Positions 27,172 through 34,516 of a DNA stretch of 64,000 nucleotides are shown here, in pieces. Below the pieces are notes generated by a model, which worked only from the letters and a program-made list of their open reading frames with translations, was not told the origin of the DNA and made no database searches. The DNA lies in contig CANPGB010000004.1 in NCBI GenBank assembly GCA_947573485.1, forward strand, positions 1 to 64,000, written 5' to 3'. The DNA is from an uncultured Porphyromonadaceae bacterium. GTDB taxonomy: Bacteria > Bacteroidota > Bacteroidia > Bacteroidales > Muribaculaceae. Each line of letters opens with the position of its first letter. Position 1 is the first letter of the stretch. The position numbers were made by a program, and so were the translations under genes.

Positions 27172-28905
27172 TTATCGCGCTACGCGCATCGCCGGAATAT
27201 CTTCGGCGCTTATCGTGGTGATGTCGTCGAGCCCGGGCTTGGCGAGCATTGCCACGCGCATGGCCATTGAGGGTATTATCTCTGTCTCTATGATGTTGAG
27301 CACCTCGCGGGCGTTGCCGAAGCCCGTGCGCCGCCCAAGGTGCATGGCGTCGATAAGGTGGGTGAGGCGCTGGTAAGCCTCGTCGGTGATAGCGAGGTCG
27401 TGGGCGGCGAAGTAGTCAACGGCCACGCGGCACAGCTCGTCGGCGCTGAGCTCGCCGAAGCGGAATATATTGGCCGCGGGGATGCGCGACTTTAGCCCGG
27501 GGTTGAGCTCGAGCAGCTCAAGGGTGGGAGCGGCATAACCGGCGAGAATCAGCATCCAGTCGCGTTGACTTCCGTCGGCGAGAGCCGTCATGAGGGCGTC
27601 GAGCACGAGGCGCCCGGGGTCGCGCGGGTCGTTGGGCTGGTTGAGCTGGTAAGCCTCGTCGATAAGGAGTATACCGCCCTTGGCATCCTCTATGGCCTGC
27701 AGCGTTTTCTCCGATTCGGAGTTGTAGCTCTGCCCCAAGAGTGTGGCGCGGGTGTGCTCAACCACATGCCCCGACGAGAGTATCCCCGCCTCTTTCAGCA
27801 TCTGTCCCATAAGTCGTGCCACGGTGGTCTTGCCCGTGCCGGGGCAGCCTATGAAAAGCGAGTGGAGCGGGAGCCCTATCTCGCAGAGCCCGGCGTCGCG
27901 CCTGAGCTTGCGCAGGCGTGCCGTGGCTACGAAACTTTCCACGCGGGCTTTGACATCTTCGAGGCCCACCATGGCCGCGAGGGTATCCATGGCCTTGGGC
28001 GTGTAGGGCTCGGGGAGTGCGGCCTTGGCAGGAGCTGCTGTCTCGCGGGCAGCGAGAATCTCCTCGCCTTTTTCGGTAGTGTAGCCCTCTACGGCCTGCA
28101 ACTCGTTGGCGCTGAAAGAGCCCTCGGTCTCGCTGCCGGCCGTGCATATCACAAGGCCGCCTATAACCTCGTCTAAAACCGTGAACTCTATGTAGCCGGG
28201 AGCTTCGAGGAAAAAGCTGCTCACTATGCCCAGTTCATAGAGGTGGCGCCCTTCGTCGTCGAAGCCAAGCGGAGTGGCGAGCTCTTTAACCTCGTCGCCG
28301 TCGGCGCATACATACCGCGCACGCAGGTCGGGCGAGCCCTGCTCGGCGCGCAGGTTGCTCTCGACGGCTATTTTCAAGCTTGTATACTCGGTGTTGTTGC
28401 CGTCGTAGCTCCGCAGCTGCACGCCCTCTTCGGGCTCGAACCAAGCCTTTTCGACGGTGAACTTCGGCGTGCCGAAGAAGTCAGAACAGAAAAATTTCAG
28501 CGGACTCGAAGCCTCGGGCCCGTCATCCTCCTGACCGTAGCGGGTCACTTCTACCGAGTAGCTGCACTCGGGGTGTACGAGCGACGTGGGCAGAATAAGG
28601 TCTACGCGGCGTTTTTCCGACGCCGTGGCAGCGTCGAGACGCACCGAGAATTTGCGGGCGGTAATGGCCTCTCGAGTGTCGGCGTCGTAGATTGTGGCCA
28701 CGAAAGTGTCGTGTACGGCGCGCGGACGGCTGCTGTTCAGGGTGAGATTGAGAAACTCTATGGCAATGGCCAGAGAGCGCATGTCGGGGCTCAGCACAAA
28801 GTGCCGGTGGTGATTGAAGAGATCGAAGTTGGTGTTCTGGGCAGCAAGACGGCTGCCGGCGATTACGGGGTGTATCTGAAGGGTGGATATGAATAGTTTT
28901 GCCAT
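27172..28905 (-). CDS. CbbX/SpoVK-like AAA+ ATPase with a unique N-terminal half
   Basis: 577 residues without a signal peptide. The C-terminal ~270 residues are a CbxX/CfqX-type AAA+ module: GLEDVK entry (314-319), Walker A GCPGTGKTT (353-361), Walker B ILLIDE (412-417), sensor region and arginine-containing segments. The first ~300 residues are rich in predicted beta strand and match no domain I recognise. CbbX-type ATPases remodel client proteins (for example Rubisco). Here no client is adjacent, so the N-terminal region probably recruits it. A ~360-base leader precedes the gene. Confidence 0.85.
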   Translation of the reverse strand: MAKLFISTLQIHPVIAGSRLAAQNTNFDLFNHHRHFVLSPDMRSLAIAIEFLNLTLNSSRPRAVHDTFVATIYDADTREAITARKFSVRLDAATASEKRRVDLILPTSLVHPECSYSVEVTRYGQEDDGPEASSPLKFFCSDFFGTPKFTVEKAWFEPEEGVQLRSYDGNNTEYTSLKIAVESNLRAEQGSPDLRARYVCADGDEVKELATPLGFDDEGRHLYELGIVSSFFLEAPGYIEFTVLDEVIGGLVICTAGSETEGSFSANELQAVEGYTTEKGEEILAARETAAPAKAALPEPYTPKAMDTLAAMVGLEDVKARVESFVATARLRKLRRDAGLCEIGLPLHSLFIGCPGTGKTTVARLMGQMLKEAGILSSGHVVEHTRATLLGQSYNSESEKTLQAIEDAKGGILLIDEAYQLNQPNDPRDPGRLVLDALMTALADGSQRDWMLILAGYAAPTLELLELNPGLKSRIPAANIFRFGELSADELCRVAVDYFAAHDLAITDEAYQRLTHLIDAMHLGRRTGFGNAREVLNIIETEIIPSMAMRVAMLAKPGLDDITTISAEDIPAMRVAR

Positions 28906-28919
28906 AACGGAGGTGGGGG

Positions 28920-28960
28920 TTAGAAGTTAGGAATTAGGGGTTAGGAGTTAGGAGTTAGGA
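28920..28960. repeat. 7-bp tandem repeat (TTAGGAG)n
   Basis: About six units of a heptamer (TTAGAAG, TTAGGAA, TTAGGGG, TTAGGAG, TTAGGAG, TTAGGA) starting 15 bases before the AAA+ ATG. A shorter copy occurs at 32775-32790, also beside a start codon. Confidence 0.9.
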
Positions 28961-29154
28961 CGCTTAAGATGGGCCTTTACTACCGGTTGGCGGAGTTTTT
29001 CCAATATGTCAATGTTCACTTGCGCGCATAAGCGTGCCTCGCCGTTGCGCTGCAGGGGCTTGTCAGCTGTTGCCGTAGGGGCACAGCAATCCCGTGGTGC
29101 GCAGGGCGACTGCTTCGGTATGCGGTAAGTGGAGGCTTTTGGCTTATGTACACG

Positions 29155-29208
29155 TCACCGCAGCCTATGCAGGCAGCACAGCGATAAAAAATGCTTAAAC
29201 AGTGTCAT
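29155..29208 (-). CDS. Possible leader peptide, 17 residues
   Basis: ATG at 29208 to TGA at 29155-29157 reads MTLFKHFLSLCCLHRLR. It lies ~58 bases downstream of a predicted transcription start and ~250 bases before the AAA+ gene. It could be a regulatory leader ORF or chance. No SD is visible. Confidence 0.25.
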   Translation of the reverse strand: MTLFKHFLSLCCLHRLR

Positions 29209-29270
29209 AATCCGGTAGTTAAAATGGTTAGTCCGTTATGGCGGCCGCCTTTTGGCCGACCTTTCGACTG

Positions 29271-29302
29271 CAAATATAGCACAAAAATCTTTTTCCGGCA
29301 AA
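29271..29302 (-). promoter_or_regulatory. Consensus promoter driving the AAA+ leader
   Basis: On the - strand TTTG (29299-29302), exactly 20 bases, then TATATTTG (29271-29278). Predicted start near 29266, giving a leader of about 360 bases before the AAA+ ATG at 28905. Confidence 0.7.
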
Positions 29303-29314
29303 AAATATGCCGCA

Positions 29315-29342
29315 CCTCAGCCGATTTTTTCTCTGGCTGAGG
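29315..29342 (-). terminator. Hairpin after the LEA-like lipoprotein gene
   Basis: 8-bp stem CCTCAGCC/GGCTGAGG around a 12-base AT-rich loop, about 33 bases below the 29376 stop. T-rich sequence follows after a few bases on the - strand. Probable terminator. Confidence 0.5.
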
Positions 29343-29375
29343 GCAGCATTGATGGGGTAGGGTAGTGTCGGGCTC

Positions 29376-29741
29376 TTACTTCAGTGCGTCGCTAACCTTG
29401 TCGGCAGCTTTCTGAGCAGCGTCGGCAGTGGCGTCTTTAGCCTGCTGCACCTTGTCGGCGGCAGCGTCTTTGATTTCTTCAGCCTTTTTCGAGGCGGCGT
29501 CCTTGAGGTCGCCCGCTTTTTCGGCGGCGGCATCCTTCACTTCTCCGGCCTTTTCGGCGGCGGCGTCGGTGGCGGCAGAGGCTGCCGAGCCAAGGCTGTC
29601 GGCGGCTGCCGAGGCGGCATCTTTGGCGGCTTCGATCTTATCGGCGGCCTTGTCTGAGGCCTCGTGGCTTGTCTTTGAGCATGATACGCCTCCCATTGCC
29701 AGCACGGCACAGAGGGCGAGAGGTAATACTAACTTTTTCAT
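29376..29741 (-). CDS. Small lipoprotein with LEA-like 11-residue repeats
   Basis: 121 residues. Signal peptide with lipobox GGVSC (Cys21) places it in the cell envelope. The mature part is almost all Ala, Lys, Asp and Glu. From residue 61 it shows five consecutive 11-residue units (AAEKAGEVKDA, AAEKAGDLKDA, ASKKAEEIKDA, AADKVQQAKDA, TADAAQKAADK). This periodicity and composition is that of group 3 late-embryogenesis-abundant proteins and apolipoprotein-like amphipathic helices. A stress-protective or membrane-stabilising role is inference. Single-gene unit. Confidence 0.85.
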   Translation of the reverse strand: MKKLVLPLALCAVLAMGGVSCSKTSHEASDKAADKIEAAKDAASAAADSLGSAASAATDAAAEKAGEVKDAAAEKAGDLKDAASKKAEEIKDAAADKVQQAKDATADAAQKAADKVSDALK

Positions 29742-30083
29742 TTTAGTCTCATATTAAATAAGTAAAACATATATCTAACAAGCCCCTTGGCCCGAAAGTT
29801 CAGACGGGCATATGCAAAAAAGTTTAGCCCTATAACATTTATTAAGTTTTGTTACCAAAACTTTAAAACCAACTTTCAAAAATTGTTCTTAACTTTGCAA
29901 GCGAAAACAAGGAATAGATACAAGTTCGTTTTCATAGCAGATACATTTTGTTAGACTCACAATATACTTGAATTTTGGTTATGAGGGAGGTGCGTTGCTG
30001 GGAAGTAACGCACTTTCATTGTTTTTATACCTGCTATCCTGGTTTTGTAAGCGAAACGTGAAACTGTGCTCATTAATGAAGGT
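29742..30083. other. AT-rich gene-free region with possible small RNA
   Basis: 342 bases between the divergently placed lipoprotein gene and the end of the DUF4143 gene. It contains a -7-like box TAACTTTG (29890-29897, +) and, ~95 bases on, a hairpin with a T-rich tail (29990-30025). No ORF above 26 codons looks real. Confidence 0.5.
29903..30028 (+). ncRNA. Candidate small RNA
   Basis: Predicted from TAACTTTG at 29890-29897 and a terminator-like hairpin GTGCGTT/AACGCAC (29990-30013) followed by TTTCATTGTTTTT. The -33 element is poor and I recognise no known RNA family. The hairpin could instead act on its own. Confidence 0.3.
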
Positions 30084-31382
30084 TCAGTCTCGTAGGGTTC
30101 CGATTGGAATAACTTTCACTCCATCTTCGCGTGTATAGGCTATTTCACCCCCTGTTAGAACGATAAGTAAATCGGGTTCGCGAAGTTTGGTTTGCTTTTC
30201 TGTATTATTCTTTTCAGCGATTAGTCGTTTTATTTCAAGTAGGTGTTTAGCTCCGACTTCTATTTCCCGGCTGCCAAGTTTACATTCTATCAGTGCATAT
30301 CGTCCGTCGTCAAGGTGTAGCACGGCATCTGCCTCAAGTCCCAGACGGTCGTGGTAATACGATAGCCGTCCCCCTAATGCCTGTGAGTATACTCGGAGGT
30401 CGCGAAAACATAAGCACTCGAAAATGAACCCAAAGGTATTCAAATCAAGCTCCAAACTCTCGGGCGATGCTCCTAACGCTGCAACAGCTATCGACGGGTC
30501 TACAAAACAGCGTTTCTTTCCTGTTCGGATAACGGTCTTTGATCGAATAGCAGGAGACCATGCCTCAATATCATCAATTACAAAGAGTTTTTCTAACGCA
30601 CCGACATAATCATCAAACGTAGGCATGGATGTCCCTTCCATTTCTGCTGATATGTCAGCAAGCATTGACGTTTTCTTAGCAAGAGTGCAAATGTTCCGGG
30701 CGTACGTACGTAGAATTAACCTGGCCAGGGTTGGATTGCGCCGTGTTTTATCAACTCTTGAAATATCATTGTTGCAAATTTCGTCCACATAGTCCTTGGC
30801 GATGAGCAATTTTGCTGTTTTACTCATTTCATCGAGTGATGCAGGCCAACCTCCACGGCAAGCAGCAAAAATAAGCTGCTCAATAGATAACTGTGACACC
30901 TCTCCGTCAATGTCATACTCTGAATCCTCAAAGAGCCTTCCCAACGATATAGAACCGTTGGATTCAAGAGATTCGAACAGACTCATGGGAGCCATCGAAA
31001 TCTTGGTGATGCGGCCTGTGCCGGTGTGCATAATTTCGGCATCGTCTATTACGGTTGAGCCGGTCAAAATAAATTGTCCTTTCTCCTTTCGTTCATCAAC
31101 CGCATGGCGAACCGCATCCCATATTACGGGGGCCACCTGCCATTCATCAATAAGTCTGGGGGCTGCTCCTTTGAGCAACAGCGACGGCTTTGTCCGTGCA
31201 GTGGCAAGATAGCCCTCCCGTCGGTCGGGATCCTGCATTTTAATAACACTTCCCGCCCGACGTTCGGCCGTTGTTGTCTTGCCACACCATTTTGGTCCTG
31301 TAATCTGGACCGCGCCGAAAGCCTCGAGACGCAAATCAAGAGTCTTGTCTGCAATTCTTCTTAGATACTTTCTCTCTTTCAT
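30084..31382 (-). CDS. DUF4143-type AAA ATPase with C-terminal nuclease-like domain
   Basis: 432 residues. N-terminal P-loop at residues 29-37 (GPKWCGKTT), Walker B-like LIDEWQ, sensor FILTGS. The C-terminal DUF4143 region ends in a PD-(D/E)xK-like pattern (YYHDRLGLEADAV... ALIECKLG). I use ATG 31382 (MKERKYLRRI), next to a consensus promoter; a TTG start 12 bases earlier would lie inside the promoter. Such proteins are widespread, often transferred between gut bacteria. Proposed roles in defence or regulation remain unproven. Confidence 0.85.
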   Translation of the reverse strand: MKERKYLRRIADKTLDLRLEAFGAVQITGPKWCGKTTTAERRAGSVIKMQDPDRREGYLATARTKPSLLLKGAAPRLIDEWQVAPVIWDAVRHAVDERKEKGQFILTGSTVIDDAEIMHTGTGRITKISMAPMSLFESLESNGSISLGRLFEDSEYDIDGEVSQLSIEQLIFAACRGGWPASLDEMSKTAKLLIAKDYVDEICNNDISRVDKTRRNPTLARLILRTYARNICTLAKKTSMLADISAEMEGTSMPTFDDYVGALEKLFVIDDIEAWSPAIRSKTVIRTGKKRCFVDPSIAVAALGASPESLELDLNTFGFIFECLCFRDLRVYSQALGGRLSYYHDRLGLEADAVLHLDDGRYALIECKLGSREIEVGAKHLLEIKRLIAEKNNTEKQTKLREPDLLIVLTGGEIAYTREDGVKVIPIGTLRD

Positions 31383-31391
31383 AATCTTTTG

Positions 31392-31422
31392 CAAAAATAG
31401 TAGTTAAATCTGATGCTACAAA
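31392..31422 (-). promoter_or_regulatory. Promoter abutting the DUF4143 gene start
   Basis: TTTG (31419-31422), 19 bases, TATTTTTG (31392-31399) on the - strand. The predicted start leaves a 5' leader of about five bases or fewer before ATG 31382. Confidence 0.7.
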
Positions 31423-31629
31423 ATAATTTTCTATTATTGAGCGATTTTGTTTTGTGTTTTTGAAATAAAACACTTTGTTAAATTGAGTTAATCAAACTTG
31501 GCTGATTAGAGAAGTAGAGATTAACTTGCAACTTTGCGTTATGAGAGTCTCTTAGAAGAGGGGTAGATTTTGTAATGGCCGGAGATTGCCGGGACGATAT
31601 GCCCTACATCGCTAAAAAATTATTGATGA

Positions 31630-32772
31630 CTAAATCGTTTGAGTTTTAAGCTGCTCGATTATAAGCGTGGCCGTAGTGGCTGCGGCATTGCTCGTGCCCA
31701 GGCGGCGGCGCATCTCGGCATAACCTGCGAGCTGTGCTTCGCGGGCGGGAGTGCCGTCGCGCAGCAGCGGGGCCAGCGACTCGGCAACAAGGTCGGGAGT
31801 GCAGGTGTGGAGCAGGCGCTCGGGCACAATCTCTTTGCCCGCAATGAGGTTGGGCAGCGACACATAGTCAACACTCAGCAGTTTTTTCATTATATCGTAA
31901 GAAAGTTTCGAGCCGTTGGCGCGGTATGTCACCACCTGCGGCACTCCGGCAAGAGCAGTCTCCAGGGTAGCGGTGCCCGACGTTACAAGGGCGCCGCGGC
32001 AGTGGGCGAGCACCTCCACGGCGCTCGACGGGCGCAGCAGCGGCAGGTTGCCAGCGCCGTTGGCACGGTACCACTCATCTTCGATGCCCGGTGCGCAAAT
32101 TATCACCGCGCGGTACTGCGGGAACTGCCCCGTGGCAAGATTCATCACCGCAAGATTGTTGCGAATCTCGCTGCGGCGGCTGCCCGGCATGAGCGCTATC
32201 AAGGGGCGGTCGCGCAACTTATATCGGTCAAGGAAAGCATCGCGCGGTTCGGCGGCTGCCATTAGCGCGTCCACTTCCTCCACCGAGGGGTTGCCCACAT
32301 AGGTAGAGTCGAAGCCGTTGGCGCGGTAGAACTCAGGCTCGAAAGGCAGGATAGAGAAAACGCGTTTCACCGTGCGGCGTATGTCGCGGATACGCCATTT
32401 TTTCCACGCCCATATTTTGGGCGAGATATAATAGTAGACGGGTATCCCCAGCGAGTGAGCTTTGGCTGCTATCTTGAGGTTGAACGAGGGGTAGTCCACA
32501 AGAATCACACAGTCCGGTCGCGCCATTTCCACAGCATTTTTTGCCGTGCGCAGGTTGGCTGCAATCTTGCGGGCATTGCGTATAACCTCGCTGAAGCCCA
32601 TATAAGCCATTTCGCGGTAGTGTACTATCGGGTCACATCCGGCGGCAGCCGCCATTTTGTCGCCTCCCAGGAAGGTGACAACGGCTTCGGAGTCAAGTGC
32701 CCGGAGCGCCGCAATAAGGTGTGAGGCGTGAAGATCGCCGGACGCCTCCCCGGCTATAATAAAGTAATGCAC
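31630..32772 (-). CDS. lpxB: Lipid-A-disaccharide synthase
   Basis: GT19 enzyme joining UDP-2,3-diacylglucosamine and lipid X at the inner membrane in lipid A synthesis. The 380 residues have the LpxB start (HYFIIAGEASGDLHASHL), the VDYPSFNLKIAAKA and YYISPKIWAWKKWR blocks, and MPGSRRSEIRNN. The start codon is GTG at 32772; no ATG exists nearby in frame. It lies 87 bases after tadA, separated by a heptamer repeat and hairpins. Confidence 0.95.
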   Translation of the reverse strand: MHYFIIAGEASGDLHASHLIAALRALDSEAVVTFLGGDKMAAAAGCDPIVHYREMAYMGFSEVIRNARKIAANLRTAKNAVEMARPDCVILVDYPSFNLKIAAKAHSLGIPVYYYISPKIWAWKKWRIRDIRRTVKRVFSILPFEPEFYRANGFDSTYVGNPSVEEVDALMAAAEPRDAFLDRYKLRDRPLIALMPGSRRSEIRNNLAVMNLATGQFPQYRAVIICAPGIEDEWYRANGAGNLPLLRPSSAVEVLAHCRGALVTSGTATLETALAGVPQVVTYRANGSKLSYDIMKKLLSVDYVSLPNLIAGKEIVPERLLHTCTPDLVAESLAPLLRDGTPAREAQLAGYAEMRRRLGTSNAAATTATLIIEQLKTQTI

Positions 32773-32774
32773 AC

Positions 32775-32790
32775 TTAGTTAGGAGTTAGG
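32775..32790. repeat. Short copy of the TTAGGAG heptamer repeat
   Basis: TTAGTTAGGAGTTAGG two bases before the lpxB GTG start. Same unit as at 28920-28960. Confidence 0.75.
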
Positions 32791-32797
32791 TTTGTAG

Positions 32798-32833
32798 GGA
32801 CATGGCTTTGCCATGTTCACTTCGGCCATGTCC
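32798..32833. repeat. Alternative hairpins upstream of lpxB
   Basis: Stem GGACATGGC (32798-32806) pairs with GCCATGTCC (32825-32833). The same left arm can pair instead with GCCATG at 32810-32815 around a TTT loop. Two mutually exclusive hairpins so close to the lpxB start could be a REP-like repeat, a terminator for tadA or an RNA switch. Confidence 0.55.
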
Positions 32834-32859
32834 ACTTTTGACTTTATCCTTTTGACTTT

Positions 32860-33321
32860 TTACTTCGGAGTTTTTCCCGGCCTCAAGCCGGCGAAAAACT
32901 CCTGCATGATAGCCCGGCACTCTCCTTCGCGTATCCCCTCGGTAACGGTGGCGCGGGGGTGGAAAGGCGTGGCTCCGGGTCGCAGTATCCGGCTGTAGCC
33001 GCGCTTGGGGTCAGGGGCGCCGATAACTATGCGGCCAATCTGACTCCAGCCTATAGCTCCGGCACACATGGGGCACGGCTCCACCGTAACGTAGAGGGTG
33101 CAGTCGGTGAGATACTTGCCGCCCAAGGTCTGCGCCGCCGCGCTCAGCGCCAGCATCTCGGCATGAGCAGTCACGTCGTGCAGGCGCTCAGTCTGGTTGT
33201 GCCCGCGCCCGAGTATGCGTCCGCCGCCCACCACCACAGCGCCTATGGGAATCTCCCCCTCGGCGGCGGCAGCACGGGCTTCGGCAAGGGCAAGCCCCAT
33301 GTAATAATCGTCGCCAAACAT
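32860..33321 (-). CDS. tadA: tRNA-specific adenosine deaminase
   Basis: Converts adenosine-34 of tRNA-Arg(ACG) to inosine. The 153 residues have the zinc deaminase motifs HAE (His53, Glu55) and PCPMC (Cys83, Cys86). The start codon overlaps the rnz stop as TAATG, so the two tRNA-processing genes are translationally coupled. Confidence 0.95.
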   Translation of the reverse strand: MFGDDYYMGLALAEARAAAAEGEIPIGAVVVGGGRILGRGHNQTERLHDVTAHAEMLALSAAAQTLGGKYLTDCTLYVTVEPCPMCAGAIGWSQIGRIVIGAPDPKRGYSRILRPGATPFHPRATVTEGIREGECRAIMQEFFAGLRPGKTPK

Positions 33322-34241
33322 TATATTATCTCAATTTTAAGCCCCTCGGTGGCCGTTATCACCGTGCCCTCGTATTCCTGCGCGGCCTCGGCGGCGAGTA
33401 TGCTCTCATCTTTTATCGTCTTGGAGTAGTGCCCTAACACAAGCGTGCGGGCACCGGCGGCAGCCGCTATGCGGGCGGCCTCGCGGGCCGTGGAGTGGCC
33501 GCGGGGGGCGGCATGGTGGGCGCGCTCGTCGCTGTAGGTGGCCTCATGGTAGAGCACATCCACGCCGCGCACAGCCTCGGCAACGCGGAGGTCGAAAGCC
33601 GTGTCGGAGCAGTAGGCATAGCTTGCGGCAGGGTCGGCAGGTGTCGTCAGCCGTGCGTTGGGCACAACCGTGCCGTCGGCGCGCACGAAGTCGGCGCCGT
33701 CCTTAATGGCGTTCATCATGTAGTGCGGAACCCCGAGGTACTTGGCAAACTCGCCGTTGATATGTGGCCGTTTGGGCTTCTCCTCAAAGATATATCCCAC
33801 GCAGGGCACGCGGTGGTAGAGCGGAAAAGCCCGCACCTGCAGGTTGTTATCCTCGTACACCGTGCCCGGGTTCTTGGGGTCGATGATATTGAAGGCAAGG
33901 CGGTAGCTGCGGTCGCGGCAGAACATATCCATAAGTTTCCGAAGTATCTCGGCGCCCTCGGCAAAGGTATGCACCGTCACCGTGCCCTCCACATCGTGCA
34001 GAGCCATGGTCGAGAGCAGCCCCGGCAGTCCTAAGAAATGGTCGCCGTGAAGGTGCGAGATAAATATATCGCTCACCTTGGCAAACGAGAGCCCGTAGCG
34101 CCGCAGTTGCAGCTGCGTGCCCTCGCCGCAATCAACAAGCATCAGACGCCCGCGGTACTCAACCGCCTGCGCGCTGGGGTTGTGCCGCAGTGTAGGCGTG
34201 GCGGAGCCGCAGCCCAATATTGTTACGTTGAAATATGACAT
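33321..34241 (-). CDS. rnz: Ribonuclease Z
   Basis: Endonuclease maturing tRNA 3' ends. I start at ATG 34241 (MSYFNVTILGCGSATPT), which begins right at the metallo-beta-lactamase fold; an upstream Met at 34322 adds a poorly conserved stretch. The HxHxDH motif is His63, His65, Asp67, His68 (SHLHGDHFLG). The late block VLGHYSKTIKDE fits RNase Z. 306 residues. Confidence 0.95.
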   Translation of the reverse strand: MSYFNVTILGCGSATPTLRHNPSAQAVEYRGRLMLVDCGEGTQLQLRRYGLSFAKVSDIFISHLHGDHFLGLPGLLSTMALHDVEGTVTVHTFAEGAEILRKLMDMFCRDRSYRLAFNIIDPKNPGTVYEDNNLQVRAFPLYHRVPCVGYIFEEKPKRPHINGEFAKYLGVPHYMMNAIKDGADFVRADGTVVPNARLTTPADPAASYAYCSDTAFDLRVAEAVRGVDVLYHEATYSDERAHHAAPRGHSTAREAARIAAAAGARTLVLGHYSKTIKDESILAAEAAQEYEGTVITATEGLKIEII

Positions 34242-34245
34242 AATG

Positions 34246-34253
34246 CAAAAGTA
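34246..34253 (-). promoter_or_regulatory. -7 box next to the rnz start
   Basis: TACTTTTG on the - strand, four bases before the rnz ATG. It would make a leaderless transcript. The -33 partner is weak. Confidence 0.4.
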
Positions 34254-34418
34254 AGCAAAAAAAGCCGCTCCACTGTAAAAAATCGGTAAAAAACTGCCTC
34301 CCCCGCCCGCTCCATGCAACATTTACCCCCTCCTCCGCGTATTAAGAATAGCAACAGCAGAAAGAAGTAAGTATTGAATTAGTTTTTTCATAGGATTAGA
34401 TTTTTAAGGTTTAGAGAT

Positions 34419-34446
34419 ACATGGCAGGTCGTGAGACCGGCCATGT
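34419..34446. promoter_or_regulatory. Interrupted palindrome just upstream of the tnaA promoter
   Basis: ACATGGC-A-GGTC, loop GTGA, GACC-G-GCCATGT, ending six bases before the -33 element. Its dyad symmetry suits a regulator operator. The T-rich stretch after it also fits a terminator protecting tnaA from read-through. Confidence 0.5.
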
Positions 34447-34452
34447 GTTGTT

Positions 34453-34484
34453 TTTGTACATCTCGAAGAAAAAGTGTATATTTG
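34453..34484 (+). promoter_or_regulatory. tnaA promoter
   Basis: TTTG (34453-34456), 20 bases, TATATTTG (34477-34484): a full consensus Bacteroidetes promoter. The predicted leader is only about 25 bases, leaving no room for a TnaC-type leader peptide. Confidence 0.8.
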
Positions 34485-34516
34485 CCGAACCTTAACCAAT
34501 CTATTACTTATATACC

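Larger units (their letters stand above)
28906..29375 (-). other. Gene-free region: long leader of the AAA+ gene
   Basis: 470 bases with no convincing full gene. From high to low coordinates it holds the hairpin at 29315-29342, a consensus promoter (29271-29302), a GC-rich hairpin near 29241-29259, a 17-codon ORF (29155-29208) and a 7-bp tandem repeat (28920-28960) just before the AAA+ start codon. Confidence 0.6.

Noticed and set aside
28920-28960. CRISPR-like array
   Set aside because: Seven-base units in direct contact with no spacers; a microsatellite, not CRISPR.
29978-30061. 26-codon ORF starting MREVRCWEVTHF
   Set aside because: It runs through the hairpin, has no initiation signal and an unlikely composition.
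34242-34322. N-terminal extension of ribonuclease Z
   Set aside because: The extension overlaps the promoter-like box and precedes the conserved metallo-beta-lactamase start.
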